Positions 1-8,603 are shown, counted from the stretch's first letter. The stretch is 64,000 nt of DNA from Sphingomonas sp. HMP9 (GCF_013374115.1 NZ_AP022673.1:3366501-3430500), one strand, 5' to 3'. A program made the numbers and translations. Notes: generated by a model not told the origin, from the sequence alone.

Positions 1-1284
1 ACGTACCGCGAGTTCGACCAGTTCCTCGACGTCTTCAACCGCGTGAAGGCGGAATATGTCGACAAGGTCGACGACAAGACGCTGATCAAGGGCGCGATCC
101 AGGGGATGCTCGCCAGCCTCGATCCGCACTCGAGCTACGTCGACGCACTCGACTACGAAAACCTCCGGATCATGACCGAAGGTAATTACGGCGGTCTCGG
201 CCTGACGGTGCAGATGGAGGACGGCGCGATCAAGGTCGTCTCCCCGCAGGAAGACTCCCCCGCTGCCCGCGCGGGCGTGAAATCCGGCGACTACATAACG
301 CACATCGACGGCAAGCTCATCTACGGCGATTCGCTCGACGAGGCGGTCGGCAAGATGCGCGGCAAGCCCGGCAGCAAGATCACGCTCGGCCTCGTCCGTC
401 CGGGCCGCGACAAGCCGCTCGACGTGACGATGATGCGCGAGATCATCGTCCAGAAGCCGGTGAAGTGGGAAGTCCGCGGCGACGTCGGCTATATCAACAT
501 CAACACCTTCAGCGAGAATACCGGCGCGGACACGCGCGCGGCGATCATGGCCATCGACAAGTCGCTCGGCCACCGCCCGCTCGGCTATGTCGTCGATCTG
601 CGCGAGAATGGCGGCGGCTTGCTCACGCAGGCGATCGAAGTCAGCGACGCCTTCCTCGACCACGGCGAGATCGTCTCGCAGCGCGGCCGCGAGAAGACCG
701 ATATCGAACGCTATTACGCCAAGCCCGGCGACGACGCGCACGGCCTGCCGGTCGTCGTCCTCACCGATCCCGGCACTGCGTCGGCCTCCGAGATCGTCGC
801 CGGCGCACTCCAGGATCATCACCGCGCGCTTATCATGGGCGAGCGCAGCTTCGGCAAGGGCTCGGTCCAGACCGTGCTCCAGCTCGGCCCCGAGACCGCA
901 CTCCGCCTGACCACCGCGCGCTACTTCACGCCGTCCGGCCGCTCGGTGCAGGAGGGCGGGATCGAGCCCGACATCAAGGTGCCGCAGCTCACCGATCCCG
1001 ACTACAAGTCGCGGCCCGTGTTCCGCGAGGCCGACCTGCGCAAGCACCTGATCAATGAGGTGAAAGCCGACAACGCGGTGCTGGAGGAAGATACCAAGAC
1101 CGATCCACGCTTCTCGCAGACGCCCGAGCAGTTGAAGAAGCAGGGCATCGACGACTTCCAGCTCTATTACGCGCTGAAGACGGTCGCGCGCCTCGGCGGT
1201 CCGGTGCAGGTTGCCGCCGCGACCAAGCCGCGCCCGATCAAGCCTGATCCCACCGCTGCCGCCACCAAGGCGCCCAACAAGTGA
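1..1284 (+). CDS. ctpA: S41 C-terminal processing protease (5' partial)
   Basis: Periplasmic serine protease of the CtpA/Prc family, which trims exported or membrane-attached proteins. The reading frame is open from base 1, so the N-terminus, including any signal peptide, lies outside the window. About 427 residues are visible. A PDZ domain comes first (GLTVQ, then SPAARAGVKSGD), followed by the S41 core. The core has the catalytic serine in TASASEIVAGAL and the lysine in GERSFGKGSVQ, the Ser/Lys dyad of the family. The C-terminus is a Lys/Pro/Ala-rich tail. Its stop overlaps the next start by 4 nt (GTGA), which suggests co-transcription with the DsbB-like gene. Confidence 0.93.
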   Translation, partial: TYREFDQFLDVFNRVKAEYVDKVDDKTLIKGAIQGMLASLDPHSSYVDALDYENLRIMTEGNYGGLGLTVQMEDGAIKVVSPQEDSPAARAGVKSGDYITHIDGKLIYGDSLDEAVGKMRGKPGSKITLGLVRPGRDKPLDVTMMREIIVQKPVKWEVRGDVGYININTFSENTGADTRAAIMAIDKSLGHRPLGYVVDLRENGGGLLTQAIEVSDAFLDHGEIVSQRGREKTDIERYYAKPGDDAHGLPVVVLTDPGTASASEIVAGALQDHHRALIMGERSFGKGSVQTVLQLGPETALRLTTARYFTPSGRSVQEGGIEPDIKVPQLTDPDYKSRPVFREADLRKHLINEVKADNAVLEEDTKTDPRFSQTPEQLKKQGIDDFQLYYALKTVARLGGPVQVAAATKPRPIKPDPTAAATKAPNK

Positions 1285-1787
1285 GCGTGCGTCGTGGGCT
1301 TGGCATGACCAAGAACGAGGAGATCGCGCGCGCCATCGCACTGCTGCTGCCGGCGTTCCTGCTGCTCGGCGCGCTCGGGTCGCAATATCTGGGCGGATTG
1401 TATCCGTGCGAAATGTGCCATTGGCAGCGCTGGCCGCATTATTCCGCGGTGCTGATCGCCGGTGCGACGTTCTTCGTGCCCGGACGCTCGTTGCGCGCGT
1501 CGCTGGTCATCATCGCCGGGCTGCTGATCGGCCTCAGCGGGCTGATCGGCGTCGCGCATGCCGGCGTCGAATATCACTGGTGGAACGGATTCACCGCCTG
1601 CACCACGACCGTGTCGATGGCGGGGACCACCGCGGCCGAACGCCTTGCCGCGATCATGAACGCGCCGATGGTCCGCTGCGATTCGCCGCAGTGGAAATTG
1701 CTGGGAATTTCGCTCGCCGGCTTCAACGCCATCTTTTCCCTGGCCGGTGCGTTCACCATATTCGCACTCATGAGGAAGACGCGATGA
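1281..1787 (+). CDS. dsbB: Disulfide bond formation protein B family
   Basis: Inner-membrane protein of 168 aa that would pass electrons from periplasmic DsbA-type oxidases to quinone. Four hydrophobic segments are visible. The first cysteine pair is C43-EM-C46, directly after the first membrane segment. A second periplasmic pair, C107 and C133, corresponds to the DsbB loop cysteines. The GTG start overlaps the previous stop by 4 nt. An in-frame ATG at 1305 is the alternative, eight residues later, and neither start has a strong Shine-Dalgarno sequence. Its stop overlaps the coq7 ATG, so the two are translationally coupled. Coupling to a quinone-synthesis gene is fitting because DsbB needs quinone. 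Confidence 0.88.
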   Translation: MSVRRGLGMTKNEEIARAIALLLPAFLLLGALGSQYLGGLYPCEMCHWQRWPHYSAVLIAGATFFVPGRSLRASLVIIAGLLIGLSGLIGVAHAGVEYHWWNGFTACTTTVSMAGTTAAERLAAIMNAPMVRCDSPQWKLLGISLAGFNAIFSLAGAFTIFALMRKTR

Positions 1788-2317
1788 GCTGGAAGCCAGG
1801 AGACCCCAAGCGCGCAACGGATGCGATGATCCGCGTCGATCAGGCGGGCGAATATGGCGCGATCCGGATCTACGCCGGGCAGCTGGCCGTGCTCGGCGAT
1901 CGGCATCCGGCGTCGCGATCGATCCACCACATGGCGCAACAGGAGGAGCGCCACCGCGCGTTCTTCGACAAGATGATCGTCGAGCGCCGCGTGCGCCCGA
2001 CGGTGCTGCAGCCGATCTGGAAGGTTGCCGGCTTCGCGCTGGGTGCCGTCACTGCGGCGATCAGCCCGCGGGCAGCGATGGCGTGCACCGCGGCGGTCGA
2101 GACCGAGATCGACAAGCATTACGAGGAACAGCTCGTTCAGCTTGGCGCCAGCGATCCCGAGCTATCGGCGGCCATCCTCGATTTCCAGGCCGAGGAACTC
2201 GAACACAAGGCGACCGCGATCGCCGCGGGGGCCGAAGAGACGCCGGGTTATCCGGTGCTGAGTGCTGCGATCCGGCTCGGCTGCAAGGTCGCGATCGCAA
2301 CCGCCAAACGGATCTAG
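1784..2317 (+). CDS. coq7: Coq7 demethoxyubiquinone hydroxylase
   Basis: Di-iron monooxygenase of 177 aa that carries out a late ring hydroxylation of ubiquinone. It has a four-helix ferritin-like fold made of two repeats. Iron ligands visible: E23 in DQAGEYGA, E54 and H57 in QQEERH, E106 in AVETEIDKHY, and E138/H141 in EELEH. This is the normal Coq7 set of two ExxH motifs plus two glutamates. The ATG at 1784 sits in an ATGA overlap with the preceding dsbB-like stop. An open frame continues upstream to 1211, but that part is only a shadow of the neighbouring genes. Alphaproteobacteria use Coq7 here instead of UbiF. Confidence 0.95.
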   Translation: MSWKPGDPKRATDAMIRVDQAGEYGAIRIYAGQLAVLGDRHPASRSIHHMAQQEERHRAFFDKMIVERRVRPTVLQPIWKVAGFALGAVTAAISPRAAMACTAAVETEIDKHYEEQLVQLGASDPELSAAILDFQAEELEHKATAIAAGAEETPGYPVLSAAIRLGCKVAIATAKRI

Positions 2318-2389
2318 GCAGGCGGATCGTATCGGCGGATCCCGCCGGGCGACAATGACGAGCCGAACGAACGCGTGGGAGTGATGCGT

Positions 2390-2899
2390 ATGAAGATGCT
2401 TTTTGCGGCGGCCTTGCTCGTCGCCGGACCCGCGGTTGCACAGACCGCGCCGCAGACCTCCAATGGTAATGCGGGACCGACCCTTGCCCAGCCGCCGGCC
2501 AAGGCCCCCGCGCTTCCCGGCGCGACCGCTCGGCCCAAGCCGGTCGTCGCCCCCCCGCAGGTGTCGCGCAACGCCCCGATCAACGGCGTCCTGACGCTGT
2601 TCGGCAACGAACGCTGCCCGACCAACGCGAACGGCGAAGAAATCGTCGTCTGCGTCCGCCGCAGCGCGCAGGAGCAATACCGCGTTCCCAAGGAACTCCG
2701 CGACTTCGTCGTCACGCCCGAAAATGCCAGCTGGGCGACCAAGGCGCAGGGCACGATGGATGCTGGCTCCGGCGTCAACACGATCGGCAGCTGCTCCGCT
2801 GTCGGTGCCGGTGGTGCCACGGGCTGCTTCGGCCAGCGGGTGCGGGAATCGCGCCTGGAGAACAAGACGCGTGCGGCGGAAGTCCCCGTCCTGCCGTAA
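2390..2899 (+). CDS. Secreted protein of unknown function
   Basis: Not recognised as a named family. The 169-aa product starts with a clear Sec signal peptide (KMLFAAALLVAGPAVAQ). A Pro/Ala/Thr-rich linker follows, then a region with four cysteines (ERCPTN, IVVCVRR, SCSAV, TGCFG) that could pair in the periplasm. The start at 2390 is preferred because GGGAG ends eight bases upstream. ATG 2384 and GTG 2375 are in-frame alternatives and would only lengthen the signal peptide. It follows coq7 by about 70 nt on the same strand and may be read from the same transcript. Confidence 0.7.
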   Translation: MKMLFAAALLVAGPAVAQTAPQTSNGNAGPTLAQPPAKAPALPGATARPKPVVAPPQVSRNAPINGVLTLFGNERCPTNANGEEIVVCVRRSAQEQYRVPKELRDFVVTPENASWATKAQGTMDAGSGVNTIGSCSAVGAGGATGCFGQRVRESRLENKTRAAEVPVLP

Positions 2900-2980
2900 C
2901 CCGGCGGACGAGAACGGTCTCCGCTGTCCCGACGCGGTCCCGCCATCTTAACGCGGACCTGTCATCCTGCCATGCTCCTC

Positions 2981-3062
2981 CGTCATCCTGACGAAAGTCA
3001 GGATCCAGGGTTAAACAGACCATCGCCTGCGGCTCTGGATCCTGACCTTCGTCAGGATGACG
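2981..3062. repeat. 82-bp palindromic intergenic repeat, GAAA-loop type, copy 1
   Basis: Two outward arms, each itself a hairpin: ATCCTGAC-GAAA-GTCAGGAT on the left and the same stem with CTTC as loop on the right. The arms are inverted copies of each other around a variable centre. A second copy of exactly the same length lies at 44805-44886. This is an extragenic palindrome of REP/BIME style. Confidence 0.8.
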
Positions 3063-3090
3063 GGAATGTTCAGGTCGCTGCGCTCGACCT

Positions 3091-3272
3091 TCAGGCCATC
3101 TCCGCCTCTTCCGCATGCGCCCCAGTTTCATCCGTCGCCTCAGCGAACGCTGGGTATTCCGCGACATGGGTGACGCGAGCAACGCATGATGGCCCATGAC
3201 CCACATGATCGCCCCGTAGATCCGCGCGGCCTTTCCCGGGACCCAACTACGTCCCGCGCCCGGGCGCGCCAC
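3091..3272 (-). pseudogene. Possible frameshifted small gene remnant
   Basis: Low-confidence call. Reading minus strand from a GTG at 3272, one frame gives a protein-like stretch (AARIYGAIMWVMGHHALLAS). It then degenerates into Arg-rich shadow sequence. Another frame of the same strand takes over about there and gives an acidic, protein-like tail (AFAEATDETGAHAEEAEMA) ending in TGA at 3091. The 182-nt length is not a multiple of three, as expected if one indel separates the halves. It could be a decayed gene, a sequencing error or chance. The rest of 2900-3554 shows only the palindromic repeat and the regulatory-looking element at 3412. Confidence 0.3.
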
Positions 3273-3411
3273 CGTCCTGCGCCCCCCTTCAGCCCTTCTG
3301 TCCTACAAGCATAGGGCATGACATGATGCGCGTATGACGTTGCAAACCTTCCCAGCCGTAATCCTGAAAACTGCCCGTCAGCCCGTCTCGACGGCCGGAA
3401 AGACTATCGCG

Positions 3412-3440
3412 CCAGCGTCTATACTTTCTATACTTCACTC
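3412..3440 (+). promoter_or_regulatory. 29-bp conserved upstream element, copy 1
   Basis: AT-rich island in GC-rich sequence with core TATACTTTCTATACTTC, that is TATACTT twice with 9-bp spacing. The same 29 bases occur once more, inverted, at 8604-8632. Here the element ends 114 nt before the ATG of the PfpI-like gene and points towards it. Function is unknown; an operator or promoter element shared with the radical-SAM/UdgX operon is the simplest reading. Confidence 0.55.
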
Positions 3441-3554
3441 GCGCGCTACCCGCACCCAATGCCAGATTGTCGTGACTTCTCCGTAAGCTAGGAAAAATCG
3501 CGAACCGTACGCCCCCCGCTGCTCGGCAACGCTCCTCTCGCTAGGAATACCGGC

Positions 3555-4262
3555 ATGACCAAACCCCTGAGCATCGCCTTCCTGCTGTTTCCGAACGTCA
3601 CACAGCTCGACCTGACCGGCCCCGCGCAGGTCCTGTCGCGGCTCGGCAACGCTCGCCTCGATCTGGTCTGGAAGACGCTGGAGCCGGTACCGACCGACGC
3701 GGGATTCTCGATCCTGCCGACCGCGACCTTCGCCGACGTGCCGCGCGCGGACATCCTCTGCGTGCCCGGCGGGTTCGGGATCAACGATGTCATCGCCGAT
3801 GACGACGCGATGGCGTGGGTCCAGGCGGTCGGGGCGCAGGCAAGCTGGGTAACGAGTGTGTGTACCGGGTCACTGATCCTCGGCGCAGCGGGATTGCTCG
3901 ACGGCTATCGGGCCGGGTGCCATTGGGCGCAACGCGACATGCTGACGCTGTTCGGTGCGATCCCGGTCGCCACGCGGACCGTCGTCGATCGCAACCGGGT
4001 GACGGGTGGCGGTGTCACCGCGGGGATCGACTTCGCGCTGACGCTGACCGCGATGATCCGCGGCGAAGCGCATGCGAAGGCGGTTCAGCTCAGCCTCGAA
4101 TATGATCCCGCGCCGCCTTTCGACAGCGGCTCACCCGAGAAGGCCGACCCCGAAATCCTTGCTGCGGTAAAGCGAAGAACGGCGCAACTTGTGCCGACCC
4201 GCGACGACGATCTGCGCGCGCTCGCGAAGCGTCGTGGCTTCGCCCAAGATACTCAGGGGTGA
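3555..4262 (+). CDS. DJ-1/PfpI family protein, isonitrile hydratase-like
   Basis: Cytoplasmic DJ-1 superfamily protein of 235 aa. It resembles bacterial isonitrile (isocyanide) hydratase, which converts isonitriles to N-formamides. The nucleophile is C103 in the elbow SVCTGS, followed by T104, and D19 lies in TQLDLTGP. The spacing of this D/C/T set matches that of the Pseudomonas isocyanide hydratases with an offset of two residues. No AraC-type DNA-binding domain follows, so it is not a GlxA-type regulator. The ATG at 3555 is preceded by AGGA. Its 3' end overlaps the convergent dedA gene by 10 nt. Substrate specificity cannot be read from sequence. Confidence 0.8.
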   Translation: MTKPLSIAFLLFPNVTQLDLTGPAQVLSRLGNARLDLVWKTLEPVPTDAGFSILPTATFADVPRADILCVPGGFGINDVIADDDAMAWVQAVGAQASWVTSVCTGSLILGAAGLLDGYRAGCHWAQRDMLTLFGAIPVATRTVVDRNRVTGGGVTAGIDFALTLTAMIRGEAHAKAVQLSLEYDPAPPFDSGSPEKADPEILAAVKRRTAQLVPTRDDDLRALAKRRGFAQDTQG

Positions 4263-4885
4263 CGCTTGAGCCCACGCACGCGGTGCCAGATGTATAATCC
4301 GACCAGCGCGATCAGGACCACGCCGATCAGCAGGTCGGCACTGTGGAACGCCGCCTTCACGCGCGGATCGCTATCCCATTTGTCGCCGAGCTTCATGCCG
4401 ACCCAGGCGAGCCCGAAGCACCACGGCCACGATCCGATGAAGGTATAGACGTGGAACGGCACCAGCTTCATCCGCGCGACGCCGGCGGGGAAGGCGATGA
4501 ACGAGCGGATGACGGGCAGCAGCCGGCCGATCAGCACCGCCATCGAGCCCCAGCGTGCGAAGAACCGGTCGGCGGCGTCGAGCTCGCCCGGACCGATCAG
4601 CAGGTACCGGCCCCAGCGCTCGGCCATCGGGCGGCCCCCGCGCTTGCCGATCTCATAGGCGACGATCGAGCCAAGATTGCACCCGATCGCGCCCGCGGTG
4701 GCGGCAAGGTACAGGTCGAACCGCCCGGTCGACACGAGATAGCCTGCAAACGGCATGATGATCTCGGACGGCAGCGGGATGCAGGCGCTCTCGATCGCCA
4801 TGAGCAGCGCGATGCCGACATAGCCACCCGACGAGATGACGCCGATCGTGAAGGTGGCCAGCACGGCCAGGATCTTTTCGAACAT
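4253..4885 (-). CDS. DedA family membrane protein
   Basis: Polytopic inner-membrane protein of 210 aa from the DedA/VTT superfamily. Members act as lipid transporters or scramblases and support envelope homeostasis and proton-motive force. Family features: the N-terminal helix, the reentrant motif ESACIPLPSEIIMPFAGYL, the FARWG...GRLLPVIRSFIAFPAGVARM segment with its conserved arginines and prolines, and a last helix ending in a basic tail. The frame is open upstream to 5275, but the family-typical start MFEKI is the ATG at 4885. It converges with the PfpI-like gene (10-nt overlap) and diverges from the aldo/keto reductase. Confidence 0.88.
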   Translation of the reverse strand: MFEKILAVLATFTIGVISSGGYVGIALLMAIESACIPLPSEIIMPFAGYLVSTGRFDLYLAATAGAIGCNLGSIVAYEIGKRGGRPMAERWGRYLLIGPGELDAADRFFARWGSMAVLIGRLLPVIRSFIAFPAGVARMKLVPFHVYTFIGSWPWCFGLAWVGMKLGDKWDSDPRVKAAFHSADLLIGVVLIALVGLYIWHRVRGLKRHP

Positions 4886-4978
4886 GAGTCGGTCGATTGC
4901 GCGAACCGGGGGGCGAAGGGAAGCCCTAAACCGAACCGGCGCATCGGAACCGGGGCGCGGGTCGTTCGCTGGTGGGGC

Positions 4979-5776
4979 ATGACAGATCTCACACTCAACG
5001 ACGGCCGCTCCATGCCCCAGCTCGGCATGGGCACGTGGCAGATCCCCGACAGCCAGGCCGCGGCGATCGTCCGCAGCGGGCTCGACATCGGCTTCCGCCT
5101 CGTCGACACCGCCGCGATCTACGACAACGAACGCGGTGTCGGCGACGGCTACAAGGGATCGGACGCGTTCCTGACGACCAAGCTCTGGAACGACCGACAA
5201 GGCGATGCCAAGGCCGCGATGGACGAGAGCCTTGCGCTGCTGGGCGTCGAATCGGTCGACCTGTATTTGATGCACTGGCCGGTGCCGACGCAGGAGAAGT
5301 TCGTCGACGCGTGGAAGGCGATGATCGCGCTACGCGATGCGGGCAAGGCCAAGTCGATCGGCGTATCGAACTTCCTGCCCGAGCATATCGACGCGATCGT
5401 CGCCGCGACCGGCGTGACGCCCGCGGTCAACCAGATCGAACTCCACCCGAACTTCCAGCAGCGCGAGCAGCGCACCTATCATGACGCGCACGGCATCGTG
5501 ACGCAGAGCTGGAGCCCGCTCGGGCAGGGCAAAACATTGCTTCAGGATGAGGCGATCATGCGCATCGCCGACAAGCATGGCCGGAGTGCAGCGCAGGTCA
5601 TCCTCGCCTGGCACTTGGCGAACGGCTTCTCGGTCATCCCGAAGGCGTCGGACGCCGAGCATCTCGCCGACAATTTCGCAGCACTCGACCTGACGCTGGA
5701 CGACGAAGACATGGCTGCGATCGAAGCGCTCGACGATCCGGCTGGTCGTCTGGGGCCGGAGCCGAACAGCATGTGA
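4979..5776 (+). CDS. Aldo/keto reductase
   Basis: NADPH-dependent cytoplasmic oxidoreductase of 265 aa, of the 2,5-diketo-gluconate/methylglyoxal reductase type, that reduces aldehydes or ketones. The catalytic tetrad is visible: D in RLVDTAAIYDNE, Y in the same motif, K in LTTKLWND and H in LMHWP. The family signatures GVSNFLPEHI and VIPKASDAEHL (cofactor binding) are also present. Length is normal. The ATG at 4979 is chosen because the frame upstream is only the shadow of dedA. Real substrate unknown. A hairpin at 5815-5831 separates it from the convergent UdgX gene. Confidence 0.92.
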   Translation: MTDLTLNDGRSMPQLGMGTWQIPDSQAAAIVRSGLDIGFRLVDTAAIYDNERGVGDGYKGSDAFLTTKLWNDRQGDAKAAMDESLALLGVESVDLYLMHWPVPTQEKFVDAWKAMIALRDAGKAKSIGVSNFLPEHIDAIVAATGVTPAVNQIELHPNFQQREQRTYHDAHGIVTQSWSPLGQGKTLLQDEAIMRIADKHGRSAAQVILAWHLANGFSVIPKASDAEHLADNFAALDLTLDDEDMAAIEALDDPAGRLGPEPNSM

Positions 5777-5814
5777 TTCGCTTCGACGGGCGGCCGGAGT
5801 TTTTGTCCACGACA

Positions 5815-5831
5815 CCGCCTCCACGAGGCGG
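5815..5831. terminator. Hairpin between convergent genes
   Basis: Perfect 7-bp stem CCGCCTC-CAC-GAGGCGG between the stop of the aldo/keto reductase and the stop of the UdgX gene. On the minus strand it is followed after a short gap by a run of five bases of the T/A type, so it could end either transcript. It is a weak terminator by eye. Confidence 0.4.
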
Positions 5832-5833
5832 AG

Positions 5834-7225
5834 TTAAGTTTCGCTCAGCCGCCCGCCAACCACGCGCAAATCCTCGACGAACCGCGCATATTCCTCCGCC
5901 GCCTGCGCCGGATCCGGCAACCGCAGCAGATAGCTCGGATGCACCGTGATCCAGGCCTCGCCCCCGTCGGGCAGCTGCAACGCCCGCCCGCGCTCGCGAC
6001 CAATCGTCATCACCTTGCCGAACAACGACCGCGCCGCCGTCGCGCCGAGCGCTACCGTCACCTTCGGCTTGATCAGCATCTGCTCCTGCTCGATCCACCA
6101 GCGACACGCGTCGATTTCGCCGGCCCCCGGCTTGGCATGAATTCGCCGCTTGCCGCGCTGCTCGAACTTGAAATGCTTCACCGCGTTGGTGACGTATGCG
6201 CGCGAGCGGTCAACGCCCGCCTCCGCCATCGCCTTGTCGAACATCTGACCTGCAGGACCGACGAACGGACGTCCGGCGATATCCTCCTGGTCGCCCGGCT
6301 GCTCGCCGACGAACATCAGCGGCGCGTCGACCGGACCCTCGCCGAACACGGTCTGCGTCGCGGGCTTGTAGAGCGGGCAGCGCGTGCAGCCTGCGGCCTC
6401 GTCGCGCAACGCTTCCCACGCGATCTGGCTATTGCCGCCCACCGTGTCGCGCGCTCTTGCGATCATGCCGCTCTCCCTGGCCTGCGCCGCCGCGAGTAAC
6501 CCCGGCACCAGTGCAGTCTCGGGCATGTTCTTCCAGTATTTCTTCGGCATTTCCTTCAGCATCGCGCCGATCTTGACGCGCGCCGGGTTGAAGATGCTGG
6601 CGTAATAGGTTTTCCACACCTCCTCGGTCGGATCGCCGTCGGGCGCGTCGGCCTTGCTGGCGCCGGGCCCTTCGCTGAGCGCCTTGCCGTCCCAGTGGAC
6701 CGAGACCTCGGGCGTCAGGATCGACCAGCGCATGCTGGCAAAGCGGTTGACGAAGAAGGCGGCGTTGGCACGGACGATGTGATGATCGGGTTCAAACCAC
6801 GCGACGAAGCGCGTGCCGCCTTCCTCCTCGACTTCGCGGAAACGCAGGAACGCGCGCATCTTGTGGATGTCCCGGCGGACGTCCTTGGCGATCCGGTCGA
6901 GCCGGCGGACCAGCGGATCGGCGCGGTCCTCGATCAGTTTCGGTTCGCGGCTGAGGCGGAAGAGCAGCGTGTAGAGCAGCGCGAACCGCTCCAGGTCGCT
7001 GCCGAGGATCGCACTCCGGGCAAGATCGAGGAACGCGCGAGGCACGGAGAACGCGCCGGGGGCAGGGGCAGGCGCGGGCTCGGCGACGGTCGCAAACAGA
7101 TCGACGGGCTCGTCACCGACCTGCCAGACGACGTCGTCTGGCGGCACGTCCTCGGCGACCAGCCCACGCGCTGCATCGCGCCAGCCGTCGAAGTCGTCGG
7201 GTTCGCTAAGCGTTACGACGCGCAT
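5834..7225 (-). CDS. udgX: UdgX-type uracil-DNA binding protein fused to DUF4130-like domain
   Basis: 463-aa two-domain protein. Residues 1 to about 250 match the helical domain typically encoded beside the radical-SAM repair protein (DUF4130/TIGR03915 type). Residues from about 260 form a family-4-like uracil-DNA glycosylase with Fe-S cysteines C280, C283 and C374, and motif GEQPGDQED at 307-315. The insert KRRIH (359-363) identifies UdgX: in mycobacterial UdgX the histidine, here H363, forms a covalent bond to the abasic site after uracil removal. The glycosylase end motif HPSYLLR is present. It lies 31 nt downstream of the radical-SAM gene and is almost certainly its operon partner. Role: uracil recognition or repair with an unknown partner chemistry. 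Confidence 0.92.
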   Translation of the reverse strand: MRVVTLSEPDDFDGWRDAARGLVAEDVPPDDVVWQVGDEPVDLFATVAEPAPAPAPGAFSVPRAFLDLARSAILGSDLERFALLYTLLFRLSREPKLIEDRADPLVRRLDRIAKDVRRDIHKMRAFLRFREVEEEGGTRFVAWFEPDHHIVRANAAFFVNRFASMRWSILTPEVSVHWDGKALSEGPGASKADAPDGDPTEEVWKTYYASIFNPARVKIGAMLKEMPKKYWKNMPETALVPGLLAAAQARESGMIARARDTVGGNSQIAWEALRDEAAGCTRCPLYKPATQTVFGEGPVDAPLMFVGEQPGDQEDIAGRPFVGPAGQMFDKAMAEAGVDRSRAYVTNAVKHFKFEQRGKRRIHAKPGAGEIDACRWWIEQEQMLIKPKVTVALGATAARSLFGKVMTIGRERGRALQLPDGGEAWITVHPSYLLRLPDPAQAAEEYARFVEDLRVVGGRLSET

Positions 7226-7256
7226 ACTCCTCCCCGTGCCGAGGAGGAATATGCGG

Positions 7257-8507
7257 TCACGCGAACATTTCCATCTGCTTGGGCTTTGGCTTCGGCGCGA
7301 TCAGCGGGCGCAGGTTTGCAGCGTCGGAGAGCATCACCGGGCGCCAATCCTCGGCGATGATGAACGGCCGCAGCTTCGCAACCGACACCGTCAGCCGCGC
7401 GACGTCCGCCAGATGCAACCGACGCCAGCGACGGCTCGTCAGGATGCCGTTGACTGCCTTCACGCCGAGCCCCGGCACGCGGAGCAGCATCTCGCGCGGG
7501 GCGCGATTGACGTCGACCGGAAACGACCCGCGGAACTTGAGCGCCCAGGCGAGCTTCGGATCGATATCGAGCGGGAGCATCCCGGTCGCGTCGTCGGCAG
7601 CCGCCACCACCTCGTGCGGCTGGAATTCGTAGAACCGCATCAGCCAGTCCGACTGGTACAATCGGTGCTCGCGCATCAGCGGCGGGCGTTGCAGCGGCAG
7701 GACGGCGCTCGCGTCCGGGATCGGGCTGAACGCCGAATAATAGACGCGGCGCAGGCCGAACCGATCGTACAAGGTCGATGCCTTGCGCACGATATCGCCG
7801 TCCGTTGCAGCATCCGCCCCAACTATCATCTGCGTCGACTGGCCGGCGGGGGCATAGCGCGGCGCGGACTTGTACTTCGCCTTGGCATCCTTGCCGTCGA
7901 TGATCGACGCCTTCACCTCGGCCATCGCGGTCTCGATCCGGACACCGTCCTTCTCGGGCGCGAGGCGCTTCAACCCGTTGGCGGTCGGCAGTTCGACGTT
8001 GATCGACACGCGATCCGCATACAGTCCAGCCTGGTGGACGAGCTCGGGATCTGCATCGGGGATCGTCTTGAGGTGGATATACCCTCGGAAATGATGATCC
8101 TCGCGAAGCGACCGCGCGACCTCGACCATCTGCTCCATCGTATAGTTGGACGAGGCGATGATTCCGGACGAGAGGAACAGCCCCTCGATATAATTGCGCT
8201 TGTAGAAGGCGATGGTGAGATCGACGACTTCCTTGGCCGTAAAGCGCGCGCGGCGCACGTTCGAGCTCTTGCGGTTGATGCAGTAATGGCAATCGAAGAT
8301 GCAGCTGTTGGTCAGCAGAATCTTCAACAGCGAGATGCAGCGGCCATCCGGCGCATAGGCGTGGCAGATGCCCATGCCCTCGGTCGAGCCCAGCCCCTTG
8401 CCGTCGCGCGAATTGCGCTTGGTCGTGCCGGACGACGCACACGACGCGTCGTATTTGGCCGCATCGGCGAGGATCTCGAGCTTTGCACGGGTGTCGAGTT
8501 GGGCCAT
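7257..8507 (-). CDS. Putative DNA modification/repair radical SAM protein
   Basis: 416-aa radical S-adenosylmethionine enzyme of the group genetically linked to uracil-DNA glycosylase-like proteins. The cluster-binding motif is C69-x3-C73-x2-C76 (SCIFDCHYC). Additional conserved cysteines lie upstream (C23, C48, C57). The C-terminal part holds a helix-hairpin-helix DNA-binding motif (RVPGLGVKAVNGIL), so DNA is the likely target. First gene of a two-gene minus-strand operon with the UdgX fusion. The reaction is unknown; spore-photoproduct-lyase-like repair or base modification are the usual suggestions. The 29-bp element at 8604-8632 is 96 nt upstream of its ATG. Confidence 0.9.
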   Translation of the reverse strand: MAQLDTRAKLEILADAAKYDASCASSGTTKRNSRDGKGLGSTEGMGICHAYAPDGRCISLLKILLTNSCIFDCHYCINRKSSNVRRARFTAKEVVDLTIAFYKRNYIEGLFLSSGIIASSNYTMEQMVEVARSLREDHHFRGYIHLKTIPDADPELVHQAGLYADRVSINVELPTANGLKRLAPEKDGVRIETAMAEVKASIIDGKDAKAKYKSAPRYAPAGQSTQMIVGADAATDGDIVRKASTLYDRFGLRRVYYSAFSPIPDASAVLPLQRPPLMREHRLYQSDWLMRFYEFQPHEVVAAADDATGMLPLDIDPKLAWALKFRGSFPVDVNRAPREMLLRVPGLGVKAVNGILTSRRWRRLHLADVARLTVSVAKLRPFIIAEDWRPVMLSDAANLRPLIAPKPKPKQMEMFA

Positions 8508-8603
8508 TCGTTCGTCTTACGTTCCGCGAAAAGGGGTGTCGAGTGATGGAGATCAACTTGTCACTATGTCGCTGATACGGGGTGGTTCTTCGTCGTGGCG
8601 GCA

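Noticed and set aside
2972..3199. Plus-strand ORF over the palindromic repeat
   Set aside because: Its N-terminus (RHPDESQDPG) is the usual translation of this repeat type; no ribosome site.
4891..5275. N-terminal extension of the DedA protein on the minus strand
   Set aside because: It is the antisense of the aldo/keto reductase start; family homology begins at MFEKI (4885).
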